Source of the DNA: Frankiales bacterium
GTDB taxonomy: Bacteria; Actinomycetota; Actinomycetes; Mycobacteriales; SCTD01
Length of the DNA stretch: 41,195 bases
NCBI GenBank assembly: GCA_025352005.1
Contig: JANXUE010000101.1
Span: forward strand, 1-41,195
Reading direction: 5' to 3'
A program made the translations under genes and the position numbers. Below the pieces are notes generated by a model. It worked only from the letters and a program-made list of their open reading frames with translations. It was not told where the DNA came from and made no database searches. Of the stretch, positions 18,210 to 29,444 are shown in pieces. Position 1 is the first letter of the stretch; the number at the start of each line of letters is the position of its first letter.

Positions 18210-18802
18210 ATGCCCAAGGTCTCCGACGAGCAGCTCGCCACCAAACGCGCTGAGATCCTCCAGGCGGCCCGGCGAGCCTTCGCGCGGCACGGTTACGAGG
18301 GCGCCACCGTCAAGGTCCTCGAGGCCGAGACGGGCCTGAGTCGCGGCGCGATCTTCCACCACTTCAAGGACAAGGACGCGCTGTTCCTCGCGCTCGCCGA
18401 GGACGACGCGGTCGAGATGGCCAAGACGGTCGCCCAGCACGGCCTCGTCCAGGTCATGCGCGACCTGCAGGACAAGGACGCCGGTTGGCTCGGCGTTCAG
18501 CTCGAGGTCCGCCGCCGGCTGCGCACCGACCCTGCCTTCGCCCAGAAGTGGGCCGAGCACCAGAGTGCCGTTCTCGGCGCCACCACCGCCCGGCTGCTGC
18601 GCCAGCGCAAAGCCGGGGTCGTCCGGGACGATGTACCGCTGCCGATCCTCGTGGACTTCTTGCGCCTGGCCCTCGACGGCCTCGTCTCCGGACTCGCCTC
18701 GGGCATGCCCACCGGCCACCTCCACGGAGTACTCGACCTCGTGGAGGACGCCGTCCGGCGGCGCGTTAACGTCGCTGAAGACCGTCAACAAGGAGCAGCC
18801 AG

Positions 18803-18806
<4 letters not shown>
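18210..18806 (+). CDS. acnR: TetR/AcrR family regulator, AcnR-like
   Basis: [67 protein letters not shown]. Overlaps the aconitase start (ATGA). Confidence 0.85.
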
Positions 18807-21595
<2,789 letters not shown>

Positions 21596-21614
21596 ATCGA
21601 CTTTGGGTGGTTTC

Positions 21615-21641
21615 GGGAACGCACGTGTGTGCCCAACGGTT
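21615..21641 (+). promoter_or_regulatory. Candidate ECF-type (SigE/SigH-like) promoter upstream of the first sigma factor gene
   Basis: GGGAAC (21615-21620) - N16 - CGGTT (21637-21641), 48 bp before the ATG at 21690. Confidence 0.35.
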
Positions 21642-21689
21642 GTAAGGGCACAAGGGCAACATGCACCACGAGCACCACCGGAGGTCCCC

Positions 21690-22706
21690 ATGAGCACAGC
21701 AACGGTCGAGACAGTCGACAGCCTCGACGAGGAGGTCGAGCCGGTCGTCGGCGAGGTCGAGGAGCAGGACGAGAAGGACGCGCCGCTCGACTCGGGCGGC
21801 ATCTCGACCGACCTGGTCCGGGCGTACCTCAAAGAGATCGGCAAGACGCCGTTGCTGACCGCCGCCCAGGAGGTCGAGCTCTCGCAGCGGATCGAGGCGG
21901 GGTTGTTCGCGACGCACAAGCTCACACAGCAAAAGCTGTCGATCGCGCTTCAAAAAGACCTGACGTGGCTGGTGCGCGACGGGGAGAAGGCCAAGCAGCA
22001 CCTGCTCGAAGCCAATCTGCGCCTGGTCGTGAGCATCGCCAAGCGCTACCTCGGTCGCGGCATGCTGTTCCTGGACCTGATCCAGGAGGGTAACCTCGGG
22101 CTGATCCGGGCCGTGGAGAAGTTCGACTACACCAAGGGCTTCAAGTTCTCGACGTACGCCACGTGGTGGATCCGCCAGGCGATCACCCGCGCGATGGCCG
22201 ACCAGGCACGCACCATCAGGATCCCGGTGCACATGGTGGAGCAGATCAACAAGCTGACGCGGCTGCAGCGCGAGGTGCTTCAGACCCTCGGCCGCGAGGC
22301 GACACCCGAGGAGCTGGCCGCCGAGCTCGACCTCAGCGTCGACAAGGTCCTCGAAATCCAGCGGTACGCCCGCGAGCCGGTGTCACTTCAGTCGGTTATC
22401 GGCGACGAGAACAACAGCAGTCTGGGCGACTTCATCGAGGACACCGACGCGCCGGTGGCTGTCGACGTCGTGTCGTACGCGATGATGCAAGAGCAGCTCC
22501 ACGAGGTCCTGACGACCCTGTCCGAGCGTGAGTCAGCGGTGGTGAAGATGCGCTTCGGACTGACCGACGGCGAGCCGAAGACCCTGGACGAGATCGGCCG
22601 CGAGTTCGGGCTCACGCGGGAACGGATCCGCCAGATCGAGTCCAAGACGCTGTCCAAGCTGCGACACCCGAGCCGGTCACAGGCCTTGCGCGACTACCTG
22701 GACTAA
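21690..22706 (+). CDS. RpoD-family (group 1/2) RNA polymerase sigma factor, short N-terminus, HrdB/SigA-like C-terminus
   Basis: [74 protein letters not shown]...[32 protein letters not shown]. Confidence 0.94.
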   Translation: MSTATVETVDSLDEEVEPVVGEVEEQDEKDAPLDSGGISTDLVRAYLKEIGKTPLLTAAQEVELSQRIEAGLFATHKLTQQKLSIALQKDLTWLVRDGEKAKQHLLEANLRLVVSIAKRYLGRGMLFLDLIQEGNLGLIRAVEKFDYTKGFKFSTYATWWIRQAITRAMADQARTIRIPVHMVEQINKLTRLQREVLQTLGREATPEELAAELDLSVDKVLEIQRYAREPVSLQSVIGDENNSSLGDFIEDTDAPVAVDVVSYAMMQEQLHEVLTTLSERESAVVKMRFGLTDGEPKTLDEIGREFGLTRERIRQIESKTLSKLRHPSRSQALRDYLD

Positions 22707-22984
22707 CGGCCACAGGGCAAAATGGCGCCGTAGCGCAGCCGGATCGGCCGCACCCTGTGAGAGAGTTCACCGACGACTGACTTTCGGAATACCCAGAAGC
22801 CTGGGATCATTGAGCCCTCACGGGCGCGAGCATGCTGTTGCGCGGTCCTACCCGGGGCGGCTGCTGAAGAGCGTACTCGTAGCGACGGCGAGCACGGTTC
22901 GCCGCGAAAGACACGAGTCCGACCCGGTCCACCGCCCAGCGTCCAGTTCGTCCCCAGAGTTACCCACGTCCAAGGAGAAGCACC

Positions 22985-24622
22985 ATGTCCACCGCCGCCC
23001 GCCCCGCCGACACTGCTGTCGTGGTGGAGGCGTTGGTCGCGCGTGCCCAGGCCGAGGGACAGCTGTCCCTTGCCCAGCTGCGCAGCACGTTCGAGCAAGC
23101 CGGCATCGGCCCTGACGACGCCCGCGTGGTCCTGCGTCGCCTCACCGAAGGCGGCACGGTCATCGTGACCGGCGACGGCGCCGGTGAGCCCAAGGCCCCG
23201 TCGCGCCGTACTCCGGCTGCGCGGCCGGCCGCCCGGCCCGCGGCAAAGCAGGCCAACCGTCCGGTCGGCCGGACCATCGCCGAGCCAGCGGCCCGCAGTT
23301 CTCACCCGAGCGACACGTCCACCACCCCCACCAGCACCCGGACCATTTCCGGCACCGCTGCCACCGGCATCACCGCCACCCTCACCAGCGAGGAGGTCAC
23401 CCCCACCGTGACCGACAGCACCGCGACCCTCACGACCGCCGACGCGACCGAGCCGGTGGTTGTCACCGACACAGTCACCGACACAGTCACCGACACAGCC
23501 ACCGACACAGCCACCGACACAGCCACCGACACAGTCAGCAAGGCCCCCGCACCTCGCGTCCGCGCCAGCCGCGCTGCGGCAAAGAAGGTCCTCCCCGCGG
23601 CAGCGCCGGCCGCGGCAGACGACGAGGACGACGAGGATGAGGACGGCACGCCGGCACCCGTCGTTGCCGAGGAGGACAAGCCCCTCGCTCTGGACGAGCC
23701 ACCGCCCGGCATCGACCTGGTCAAGGCCTACCTCCGCGAGATCGGCCGCGTCCCGCTGCTGACCGCCGTCGAGGAGGTCGACCTCGCCAAGCGCATCGAG
23801 GCGGGCCTGTTCGCGACCGAGAAGCTGCGCCAGAACGCCGAGGAGGGGCTCAAGCTGACTCCGACCACCAAGCGCGACATGACATGGATCATCCGCGACG
23901 GCGACAAGGCCAAGCGGCACCTGCTCGAGGCCAACCTGCGCCTCGTGGTTTCCCTGGCCAAGCGCTACCAGGGACGCGGGCTGGACCTGCTCGACCTGGT
24001 CCAGGAGGGCAACCTCGGTCTGGTGCGTGCCGTGGAGAAGTTCGACTACGCCAAGGGCTACAAGTTCTCGACGTACGCGACGTGGTGGATCCGGCAGGCC
24101 CTACAGCGTGCGCTGGCCGACCAGGGACGCACGATCCGCGTGCCCGTGCACATGGCAGAGCTGATCACCAAGGTGACCCGGGTCCGCCGCGAGCTCACCC
24201 AGTCGCTCGGCCGCGACCCCTCCTCGGAGGAGATCGGCCTCCCGCTGGAGATGACCGCCGCCAAGGTCGAGGAGATCATCGCGTTCGGTCGCGACACGCT
24301 CTCCCTGCAGAGCCCCGTCGGTGACGACGAGGCCACCCTCGGCGACTTCATCACCGACACCGAGTCGGTCGACCCGGTCGCGGCGATCGAGACCCAGATG
24401 CTCCAGACGCAGCTGTCGGAGGTCCTCGGCTCGCTGCCCGAGCGCTCCGCGATCGTCGTCCGGATGCGCTTCGGCCTCGACGACGGCCGCCCCCGCACCC
24501 TCGACGAGGTGGGCCGGCACCTGGGCCTGACCCGTGAGCGGATCCGCCAGATCGAGCGTGACACGCTGGCCGAGCTCCGCCTCGGCGGTCGGGCCGACGG
24601 GCTGCGCGAGTACGTCGCCTAG
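22985..24622 (+). CDS. RpoD-family RNA polymerase sigma factor with long N-terminal extension (region 1.1-like, low-complexity, acidic)
   Basis: N-terminus [49 protein letters not shown], repeat [23 protein letters not shown], acidic [10 protein letters not shown], then sigma 1.2-4 core ending [29 protein letters not shown]. Confidence 0.94.
   Translation: MSTAARPADTAVVVEALVARAQAEGQLSLAQLRSTFEQAGIGPDDARVVLRRLTEGGTVIVTGDGAGEPKAPSRRTPAARPAARPAAKQANRPVGRTIAEPAARSSHPSDTSTTPTSTRTISGTAATGITATLTSEEVTPTVTDSTATLTTADATEPVVVTDTVTDTVTDTATDTATDTATDTVSKAPAPRVRASRAAAKKVLPAAAPAAADDEDDEDEDGTPAPVVAEEDKPLALDEPPPGIDLVKAYLREIGRVPLLTAVEEVDLAKRIEAGLFATEKLRQNAEEGLKLTPTTKRDMTWIIRDGDKAKRHLLEANLRLVVSLAKRYQGRGLDLLDLVQEGNLGLVRAVEKFDYAKGYKFSTYATWWIRQALQRALADQGRTIRVPVHMAELITKVTRVRRELTQSLGRDPSSEEIGLPLEMTAAKVEEIIAFGRDTLSLQSPVGDDEATLGDFITDTESVDPVAAIETQMLQTQLSEVLGSLPERSAIVVRMRFGLDDGRPRTLDEVGRHLGLTRERIRQIERDTLAELRLGGRADGLREYVA
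23462..23533. repeat. 12-bp tandem repeat (G[T/C]CACCGACACA) x6 in the sigma factor coding region
   Basis: Three copies of GTCACCGACACA then three of GCCACCGACACA, encoding VTDT/ATDT repeats in frame. Confidence 0.95.
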
Positions 24623-25271
24623 GTCCGCCCTCGAGCACCCGGAGCGGATCCGCAGCTACAAGGTCCGCGCCGGCCGGCTCGGCCCCGTGTCCCAGCAGGC
24701 GCTCTCCCGGCTCTGGCCCGTGTACGGCGTCGACGCGCCGTACGCGGGTGTGGTCGGTGAAGGGGGCCTCATCGTCGAGATCGGTTCCGGGATGGGAGAG
24801 GCGACCGCAGCGATGGCGGCCGCGACACCCGGGGTCGACCTGCTCGCGGTGGAGGTGCACCCCGCCGGTGTCGCTGCCCTGCTGCGCCGGCTCGAGGAGC
24901 AGGACCTCACCAACGTCTGCGTTGCCCGCGACGACGCGGTCGTGGTCCTGGAGGCGCTGCCGCCGTCGTCGCTGGCTGAGGTACGACTGTTCTTCCCCGA
25001 CCCCTGGCCCAAGGAAAAGCACACCAAGCGACGGCTGGTCCGGCCCGACTTTACCGCCCTGGTCGCGTCACGGCTCGCACCTGGTGGCCGGCTGCACCTG
25101 GCCACCGATGTGAGCGCCTATGCCGAGCGCGCCCTCGAGGTGCTCGCCGACGGCTGGACCGCCTCGGTCGTGCGCCGCCCGGCGCACCGGCCGGTGACCC
25201 GCTTCGAGCAGCAGGGCCTGGACGCCGGCCGGAGCGTCACGGACATCTTCGCCTACTCCGTCCCAGGCTGA
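24558..25271 (+). CDS. trmB: tRNA (guanosine(46)-N7)-methyltransferase
   Basis: [28 protein letters not shown]...[38 protein letters not shown]...[24 protein letters not shown]...LHLATDV. The start lies inside the sigma gene (GTG 24558 or 24534). Confidence 0.9.
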   Translation: MTRWPSSASAVGPTGCASTSPRSALEHPERIRSYKVRAGRLGPVSQQALSRLWPVYGVDAPYAGVVGEGGLIVEIGSGMGEATAAMAAATPGVDLLAVEVHPAGVAALLRRLEEQDLTNVCVARDDAVVVLEALPPSSLAEVRLFFPDPWPKEKHTKRRLVRPDFTALVASRLAPGGRLHLATDVSAYAERALEVLADGWTASVVRRPAHRPVTRFEQQGLDAGRSVTDIFAYSVPG

Positions 25272-25329
25272 AGATGCCGGCCGAGCTCGGCAACGTGCAC
25301 GCTCTCGCCCGACCGGGTAGGACTAAGGC

Positions 25330-26031
25330 ATGACTCGCGACGAGAACCCCCGCCAAAATGTCACCTTCCCGAGCAACGGCAACACCGCCCACGGCTACCT
25401 CGCCGTGCCCGCTGGCGGCTCCGGCCCCGGCGTCATTGTGATCCAGGAGTGGTGGGGCCTGACCGACCACATTGCCTCGATCGCCGACCGGCTCGCCTCG
25501 GAGGGCTTTGTCGCCCTCGCCCCCGACCTGTACGGCGGCAAGACCGCCCATGATGCCGACGAGGCCGGCGCCCTGATGACGGCACTGCCGGTCGACGGAG
25601 CCGCGCGCGACCTGTCCGGCGCCGTCGACTTCCTGCTCGCCGACGACCGCGTGACGTCGGCGACCGTGGGAGCCATCGGCTTCTGCATGGGTGGCGGCTT
25701 CGTGCTGTCGCTGGCCGCCCAGCAGGGCGCGCGGGTGAGCGCCGCCGTCCCGTTCTACGGCGTCGGCCCCGGCACCCCGTCATCGTTCACGGGGCTCACG
25801 GCGGCGGTGCAGGGGCACTACGCCGAGCAGGACGGCTTCTACCCGGTGGACCAGGCGAAGGCGCAGGAGGAGCAGATCCGCAGCGAGTCCGGGGCTCAGG
25901 TGGAGTTCCACTACTACGCCGCCGGGCATGCCTTCCACAACGACGAGAACCCGATGGGGACCTACTCCCCCGACGACGCCGCCCTCGCGTGGAACCGCGC
26001 GGTCGACTTCCTCAAAAAGAACGTCAGCTGA
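25330..26031 (+). CDS. Dienelactone hydrolase family protein
   Basis: GVIVIQEWWGLTDHIASIADRLASEGFVALAPDLYGG...VGAIGFCMGGGFVLSLAAQ...YYAAGHAFHND. Confidence 0.93.
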   Translation: MTRDENPRQNVTFPSNGNTAHGYLAVPAGGSGPGVIVIQEWWGLTDHIASIADRLASEGFVALAPDLYGGKTAHDADEAGALMTALPVDGAARDLSGAVDFLLADDRVTSATVGAIGFCMGGGFVLSLAAQQGARVSAAVPFYGVGPGTPSSFTGLTAAVQGHYAEQDGFYPVDQAKAQEEQIRSESGAQVEFHYYAAGHAFHNDENPMGTYSPDDAALAWNRAVDFLKKNVS

Positions 26032-26047
26032 CCTACCCCCCGGTCAG
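26028..26047. terminator. Short inverted repeat spanning both stop codons of convergent genes
   Basis: CTGACC-N8-GGTCAG. Contains the dienelactone hydrolase TGA and the DUF349 stop (TCA on +). Confidence 0.35.
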
Positions 26048-27306
26048 GAGTCGGCGCGCACCCAGGCGGTCGTCGGCTTCTTGACCGGGGTAGGAGTCGC
26101 CACCGGGGCGACCACCGGGGCGGACGGCGAGGCGGTGACGCCAGCCTGCGAGAGCCACTGGCGCTGGGTCTCCAGCTGCGCGTCGAGGTCGCCCGTCGGA
26201 CGGCCGGCCTCGCGGGCCTTGACGAGCTTGCCCTCCAGGTCCGCGACCTTCTCCTTCAGCCGAACCACAAAGGGCGAGTCGGTTGTCTTGACGTGCGAGA
26301 CGTCCGGGGTACCCCGGAACTTCTCCTCGACCTTGGCCATCCGGTCCTCGAGGGACTTCATCACGTCCCGGGGGACCTTGCCGGCCTCGTCCCACTTCTC
26401 CTGGAGCTGGCGTAACCGGCTCTTGCCGCCGGGCATCTCGAGCGCCTCGGCCTCGGCCAGGATCTGCTCCTTGACCTTCTGGTTGCCGGCGAACTCCTGG
26501 TCCTTCTCGGCGAAGGAACCGCTGCGGGCCTGGAAGAACACGTCCTGAGCGCCCTTGAAGGCGTTCCACAGGGTGTCCTCGACCTCACGGGGGGCGCGAC
26601 CGGCCGCCTTCCAGTCCGCCATGAGCGACTTGTACGCCTCGGCGGTCGCCTTCCAGTCGGTGGACGTCGACAGCTTCTCGGCGTCCTTGACCAGCTTCTC
26701 CTTGCGCTCCTGCGAGACACCGCGTTGTTGCTCGAGGGCCCCGAAGTGCGCCGTACGGCGCTCGCCGAACCTCGCCCGGGCGGCGGCAACGCGCTCCCAG
26801 AGGACGTCGGCGGTCTTCTTGTCGACACCGGTGACGCGCTTCCAGTCCTGCCCGAGGGTCCTCAACCGCTCTCCGGAGTCCTTCCAGCTCGAAGAGGCGG
26901 CGAGCTTCTCGGCCTCGTCAGCGAGCGCGGCGAGCTTCGCGGCGTTCTCCTGCTTGGCCGCGGCGCGGGCGGCGTTGTGCTCCTCGACGGCACTGGCGGT
27001 CTTCTCCAGCAGCCCGTCGACGCGACGACCCAGAGCCTCGAGGTCACCGACGGCTGGGGCGGTCGGCAGGCCCTCACGCAGGCGCTCCGCACTGGTCGCG
27101 ACCTGACGGGGGTCGCCCGCCCCGCTGCGCAGGCGCTGCTCGAGCAGCGTGACCTCGGTAGCGAGTTGCTCGTAGCGCCGCACGAAGTGTGCCAGTCCTT
27201 GCTCCGGCGTCCCGGCATGCCAGGACCCCACGGCCCGCTCTCCGTCGGTGGTCCTCACGAAGACCGTCCCGTCGTCGGTGACCCGACCCCACTCGCTCAT
27301 GCTCAT
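26044..27306 (-). CDS. DUF349 domain-containing protein
   Basis: 420 aa with repeated WK..G.....DxLWxRF/AAR.RF units (LGQDWKRVTGVDKKTADVLWERVAAARARFGERRTAHF; LMADWKAAGRAPREVEDTLWNAFKGAQDVFFQAR). Confidence 0.88.
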   Translation of the reverse strand: MSMSEWGRVTDDGTVFVRTTDGERAVGSWHAGTPEQGLAHFVRRYEQLATEVTLLEQRLRSGAGDPRQVATSAERLREGLPTAPAVGDLEALGRRVDGLLEKTASAVEEHNAARAAAKQENAAKLAALADEAEKLAASSSWKDSGERLRTLGQDWKRVTGVDKKTADVLWERVAAARARFGERRTAHFGALEQQRGVSQERKEKLVKDAEKLSTSTDWKATAEAYKSLMADWKAAGRAPREVEDTLWNAFKGAQDVFFQARSGSFAEKDQEFAGNQKVKEQILAEAEALEMPGGKSRLRQLQEKWDEAGKVPRDVMKSLEDRMAKVEEKFRGTPDVSHVKTTDSPFVVRLKEKVADLEGKLVKAREAGRPTGDLDAQLETQRQWLSQAGVTASPSAPVVAPVATPTPVKKPTTAWVRADS

Positions 27307-27327
27307 CCTTCGTTAGCCCGGGTTGCT

Positions 27328-27353
27328 GTGTGCGACACCAGTCTGACGCACAC
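27328..27353. promoter_or_regulatory. Perfect inverted repeat in a divergent promoter region
   Basis: GTGTGCG-N12-CGCACAC between the DUF349 gene start (27306, -) and the acetoacetate-decarboxylase-like gene start (27361, +). Confidence 0.45.
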
Positions 27354-27360
27354 TGGGTTG

Positions 27361-28038
27361 GTGCTGCTTGCGGATCTGCCAGGTGTGCCGGAGTCCTGCC
27401 TTCCCGACAGCATGACCGGGCAGCTCCCGGCCAGCACGCCAGGCCCACCGTGGGACTGTCTGGTCGAGGCCACCGTGTGGTGGCACCGGGCAACCCCCGC
27501 GGCCCGGGCCCTGCTCCCTCAGGGGTTACCGGCAGGCCCGAAGGTGACCGTCTGCGCCTTTGTCACCTACCTCGACACCCCCGTGGGGCCGTACTCGGAG
27601 ATCCTCGCCAGCCCGCACCTGCTGGCCGGTGCCCTGCGCCGGGGCGTTCTGGCCAGGGTGCATGTTCCCTTCATCGCCGTGGACAGCCTGCCCTCCATCC
27701 AGGGCGGCCGCTCGCACTGGTCGTTGCCCAAGACGTTGGCGACCTTCAGCGGTGGAGCCCTCGACCGGGAGGTCCGGGGCGACGGTTGGCGCGTGCGGGC
27801 CTCGGCCCGGCCGGCGGGGCCGTGGCTGCCGTCGGTCGTTCGGCTCGGCTCGACCCAGGTCGACGGCACCGGTGCGGTCAGCAGCTCCGTCACCCGGTCG
27901 GTGTCCCGATCGCGCCTGGCGAGGGTCGTCGTCGAGACCGAGAGCATCGGCGACCTGGCACGCTGGCTGCTCCCCGGGACGCACCGCGGCCTGGTGCTGC
28001 GCGGTCGCATGACCGTCGGCCTTGCCTCGCCCGGGTGA
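27361..28038 (+). CDS. Acetoacetate decarboxylase family protein
   Basis: GPKVTVCAFVTYLDTPVGPYSEILASPHLLAG...VHVPFIAVDSLPSIQGGRSHWSLPKTLATFSG. GTG start. Confidence 0.75.
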   Translation: MLLADLPGVPESCLPDSMTGQLPASTPGPPWDCLVEATVWWHRATPAARALLPQGLPAGPKVTVCAFVTYLDTPVGPYSEILASPHLLAGALRRGVLARVHVPFIAVDSLPSIQGGRSHWSLPKTLATFSGGALDREVRGDGWRVRASARPAGPWLPSVVRLGSTQVDGTGAVSSSVTRSVSRSRLARVVVETESIGDLARWLLPGTHRGLVLRGRMTVGLASPG

Positions 28039-28189
28039 TCGCTACTCGACTGACCCTGTCCGCTTGCAAACAATCACCATAAAGTGACCTGGCTAACATG
28101 CAACTTTCCTTCGGCGCCGCGCGTCGTGAAGGAAGATGACACATCCGAGGCCGGTCGTTGACCCACCTGGCCGGCGAGGGGACCCCAGC

Positions 28190-29413
28190 ATGACCACCGC
28201 ACCAGCGACACCAGGGACAGCTCCTCGGGGTGGACGCGTCCGGCTTCGGGTTCTGGTCTGCACGCTTGCCGGTGCCATCGCGCTCGGCGGCGGGGTCGGC
28301 TTTGCCACGAGCCACAAGGGTGGGGCCGGGTCCGTGGCGCCGGTTCAGGTCGCAGCCACAAGGCCCATCCCGGTCCCTGTCGTGAGGGCCGTCGGCCAGC
28401 GGGCCGGCACGGTCCCGTGGGACCGCCCTTTGTCGGTCACCGTCACCGACGGGACCTTGACGAGCGTGACGGCTGTCGGCTCCAACGACACCGCCGTCGA
28501 CGGCGAGCTCACCGACACCGGCTGGACCTCGGCGTCGACCCTGTTGCCGGCCTCGACGTACACCGTCACGGCCACGGTGCTCGACAGGGCGGGCAAGGCG
28601 CGCACGCTGGCCGTGTCGACGCGCACGACGCCACCGTCGAAGACACTGCACGCCGTTCTCAGCCCCGGTGACGGCAACGTCGTGGGCGTCGGGATGCCGG
28701 TCATCCTGACGCTGGACCGAGCCGTAACCGACGCAGCCGACCGGGCGGCCGTCGAGCAGCGACTGGACGTCACCGCGTCCCCGTCCGTCTCCGGCTCGTG
28801 GCGCTGGATGTCGCCGACCGAGCTGCACTACCGCGGTCCGTCGTACTGGGCTGCGCACTCGACGATCAAGGTCCGCGTCGACTTCCGGGCGCTCCACCTG
28901 GCTGGCGGGACATGGGGCGAGGGCCTGCGCACCACGTCGTACCGCATCGGGTCGAGGGTGGTCAGCACGGTCGACGTGACCGGGCATGTCATGCGGGTCG
29001 TTGTCGACGGGACGCTCGCGCGGACCGTGAAGGTCAGCACCGGCCGCGAGAAGTACCCCACGCAGGGCGGCGTGCACCTGGTGCTCGAGAAGACCAAGCT
29101 CAAGATCATGGACTCGGCGACGGTGGGCATCCCCCGCAACAGCCCGGACGGCTACTTCGAGAAAGTCCCGAACAGCGTCCGGATCTCCTACAGCGGCGAG
29201 TTTGTGCACTCGGCGGGGTGGAGCGTCAAGGACCAGGGCATCCGCAACGTGAGCCACGGCTGTGTCAACGTCTCACCCACCGACTCCGCCTGGTTCTTCG
29301 ACCGGGCCAAGCGCGGGGACGTCGTGGACATCATCCACGCGTCGGCGGCGCCGAGGCTGTCCGACCCGGGCATGTCCGACTGGAACATCCCCTTCGCGAG
29401 CTGGGGCAACTAG
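28190..29413 (+). CDS. L,D-transpeptidase with Ig-like domain, membrane anchored
   Basis: N-terminal TM; RVVVDGTLARTVKVSTGREKYPTQGGVHLVLEK; catalytic EFVHSAGWSVKDQGIRNVSHGCVNVSPTDSAWFF. Confidence 0.92.
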   Translation: MTTAPATPGTAPRGGRVRLRVLVCTLAGAIALGGGVGFATSHKGGAGSVAPVQVAATRPIPVPVVRAVGQRAGTVPWDRPLSVTVTDGTLTSVTAVGSNDTAVDGELTDTGWTSASTLLPASTYTVTATVLDRAGKARTLAVSTRTTPPSKTLHAVLSPGDGNVVGVGMPVILTLDRAVTDAADRAAVEQRLDVTASPSVSGSWRWMSPTELHYRGPSYWAAHSTIKVRVDFRALHLAGGTWGEGLRTTSYRIGSRVVSTVDVTGHVMRVVVDGTLARTVKVSTGREKYPTQGGVHLVLEKTKLKIMDSATVGIPRNSPDGYFEKVPNSVRISYSGEFVHSAGWSVKDQGIRNVSHGCVNVSPTDSAWFFDRAKRGDVVDIIHASAAPRLSDPGMSDWNIPFASWGN

Positions 29414-29444
29414 TCCCGCTGGTCAGGCTGGCAGACTTGTCGGC

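Noticed and set aside
23462-23533. Possible CRISPR-like repeat array
   Set aside because: Units are 12 bp and contiguous with no spacers, in frame inside a sigma factor; simple tandem repeat.
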